From CALGFH01 sp045807325 (GTDB lineage: Bacteria > Actinomycetota > CALGFH01), in NCBI GenBank assembly GCA_045807325.1, contig JBJMHP010000336.1, forward strand, positions 1 to 6,923: DNA of 6,923 bases, in the 5' to 3' direction. The number at the start of each line of letters is the position of its first letter. Position 1 is the stretch's first letter. Shown piece by piece: positions 5,904 to 6,923 of this stretch. Below the pieces are notes generated by a model that saw nothing but the letters and a program-made list of their open reading frames with translations, had not been told where the DNA came from and searched no databases. The position numbers were made by a program, and so were the translations under genes.

Positions 5904-6629
5904 ATGAGCCTCGTCACCGAGAACCAGCCGGACGGCACCCCGACCTGGATCGACCTGACCACCCCCGATCTGGAGCGGGCGATGGGCTTCTACGGGGCCC
6001 TGTTCGGCTGGGAGTTCCAGGTCGGGCCGCCGGAGACGATGCACTACACCCACTGCCTGCTCGGCGGCCGTCGGGTCGCGGCCCTGGCCCAGAACCCCGA
6101 TCCGGCGGCCACCGCGCGGGTCACCGACGCCGGCGGCAGCATCGCGATGGCCCCGACGGACATCCCCGGCCAGGGCCGCATGGCCATCGCCAGGGACCCG
6201 GTCGGCGCCCAGTCCGGCCTGTGGGAGGGCCGCGGCCACGTCGGCTGCGAGGTCGTGAACGAGCCCGGGTCGCTGGTCCGCAACGACCTCGTCACCTCCG
6301 ACCCCGAGCCCGCCCGTGCCTTCTACGCGGCCGTGTTCGACTTCAGTCTGGACGTCAACCAGGACCTGCCCGGCTTCGACTTCGCCTTCCTGCGCCGCCC
6401 CGACGGCCACGAGATCGGCGGGATCATGGGCATCGAGGGGGCGCCGTCCTCGTCCTGGTCGACCACCTTCGAGGTCGCCGACACCGACGCCGCCCTGGCC
6501 CGGGCCGCCGAGGCCGGCGGCAGCCCCGGTACGGCCGAGGACTTCGTCTACGGCCGCATGGCCACCATCACCGACCCCTTCGGCGCCGAGTTCACGGTGA
6601 TCGCCCGTCCGCCGTCCCAGCCGGGCTGA
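5904..6629 (+). CDS. Two-domain VOC family (glyoxalase/bleomycin-resistance fold) protein with shortened first domain
   Basis: A 241-residue protein with two vicinal-oxygen-chelate domains in tandem. Domain 1 (about 13-107) starts TWIDLTTPDLERAMGFYGAL and ends GRMAIARDPVGAQSGLW. Domain 2 (about 124-235) starts NDLVTSDPEPARAFYAAVF and ends GRMATITDPFGAEFTVIARP. The repeated GRMA-I-DP-GA signature shows the tandem origin. Relatives often serve as uncharacterised hydrolase- or glyoxalase-like proteins; no catalytic metal triad is evident, so the reaction is unknown. From the DL of the first strand to the following AGG, domain 1 spans 62 residues and domain 2 spans 79. Domain 1 therefore lacks about 17 residues, matching the strand SWSTTFEVADTDA of domain 2. 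The reading frame stays intact. The start at 5904 is well supported by GGAGGAG 6 nt upstream. The gene stops 3 bp before the convergent cyclase stop. Confidence 0.93.
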   Translation: MSLVTENQPDGTPTWIDLTTPDLERAMGFYGALFGWEFQVGPPETMHYTHCLLGGRRVAALAQNPDPAATARVTDAGGSIAMAPTDIPGQGRMAIARDPVGAQSGLWEGRGHVGCEVVNEPGSLVRNDLVTSDPEPARAFYAAVFDFSLDVNQDLPGFDFAFLRRPDGHEIGGIMGIEGAPSSSWSTTFEVADTDAALARAAEAGGSPGTAEDFVYGRMATITDPFGAEFTVIARPPSQPG

Positions 6630-6632
6630 GCC

Positions 6633-6923
6633 TCAGTCGGGGCCACCGTCCCGGCCGACCAGGAACCAGGTGGTCATCTCGCCCTCGCCCTTGACCTGGA
6701 TCGGCCCCCGGCGCTCCAGCCGGAAGCCGTCGCGCAGCCGCCGGTAGGTCCGCTCGGTGACCTGGATGCAGCCCGGCACCCCGTTGGACTCCATCCGGCT
6801 GGCCGTGTTCACGGTGTCGCCCCACAGGTCATAGCTGAACTTGCGCCGGCCGATCACCCCGGCCACCACCGGGCCGGTGTCGATGCCGATCCGGGCGGCC
6901 AAGGACTCGCCGGCCGGGTCGGT
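6633..6923 (-). CDS. Class III adenylate cyclase, C-terminal 96 residues (runs off right edge)
   Basis: The end of a class III nucleotide cyclase catalytic domain, open to the window edge. In the visible part RIGIDTGPVVAGVIG (11-25) is a core strand and turn, and YDLWGDTVNTASRMES (31-46) is the signature segment. Asp32 sits at the adenine-specifying position; guanylate cyclases usually have Cys there. Asn39 and Arg43 form the transition-state pair NxxxR. CIQVTERTYRRL and the closing QVKGEGEMTTWFLVG complete the domain. The product is therefore predicted to be cAMP. The metal-binding Asp residues and the N-terminal part, where sensor, membrane or ATPase domains are often found, lie outside the window. 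The protein ends 7 residues after the domain. It converges on the VOC gene with a 3-bp gap. A stand-alone cyclic-nucleotide-binding protein is encoded about 2.7 kb to the left. Confidence 0.92.
   Translation of the reverse strand, partial: TDPAGESLAARIGIDTGPVVAGVIGRRKFSYDLWGDTVNTASRMESNGVPGCIQVTERTYRRLRDGFRLERRGPIQVKGEGEMTTWFLVGRDGGPD

Noticed and set aside
5460..6410. 316-codon minus-strand frame across the divergent region into the VOC gene
   Set aside because: It is antisense to the VOC gene and overlaps the polymerase in another frame; no domain is seen.
6616..6640. CTGAGCCTCAG near the VOC stop codon as a terminator
   Set aside because: The stem would be 5 bp with a 1-nt loop, which cannot fold properly, and no T-tract follows.

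Overview
The window is strongly GC-rich, with coding regions that favour G or C at third codon positions. Its gene content is typical of a high-GC actinobacterium or a related uncultured lineage: a family A DNA polymerase with a degenerate exonuclease half, a COG4119-type Nudix hydrolase, a Tat-exported lipoprotein binding protein, and class III cyclase / cyclic-nucleotide-binding proteins. No rRNA, tRNA, CRISPR array, insertion sequence or phage gene was seen. The sequence reads as ordinary chromosomal housekeeping and accessory DNA, not a mobile island.

Layout from left to right. Positions 1-1570, minus strand: the start of an ABC transporter operon, with a Tat/lipoprotein solute-binding protein followed 13 bp later by the first 38 codons of its ATPase, which runs off the left edge. 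Positions 1653-2726, minus strand: an unrecognised polytopic membrane protein with four membrane-associated histidine motifs. Positions 2803-3270, plus strand: a Nudix hydrolase divergent from it. Positions 3271-3522: a 252-bp gap without a convincing gene but with a GC hairpin and G-runs. Positions 3523-3963, plus strand: a stand-alone cyclic-nucleotide-binding domain protein. Positions 3973-5682, minus strand: a DNA polymerase I-like protein converging on it with a 9-bp gap. Positions 5683-5903: a divergent intergenic region. Positions 5904-6629, plus strand: a two-domain VOC (glyoxalase-fold) protein whose first domain appears to have lost one strand. Positions 6633-6923, minus strand: the C-terminal end of a class III adenylate cyclase that runs off the right edge.

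Most genes seem to be separate transcription units; the only clear operon is the transporter. The one plausible functional link is cyclic AMP: a predicted adenylate cyclase and a stand-alone cAMP-type binding domain lie within 3 kb, though not in one operon. I found no convincing new multi-gene system. The items most worth a second look are the histidine-bearing membrane protein, the VOC protein with the missing strand, and the altered O-helix and lost exonuclease of the polymerase.
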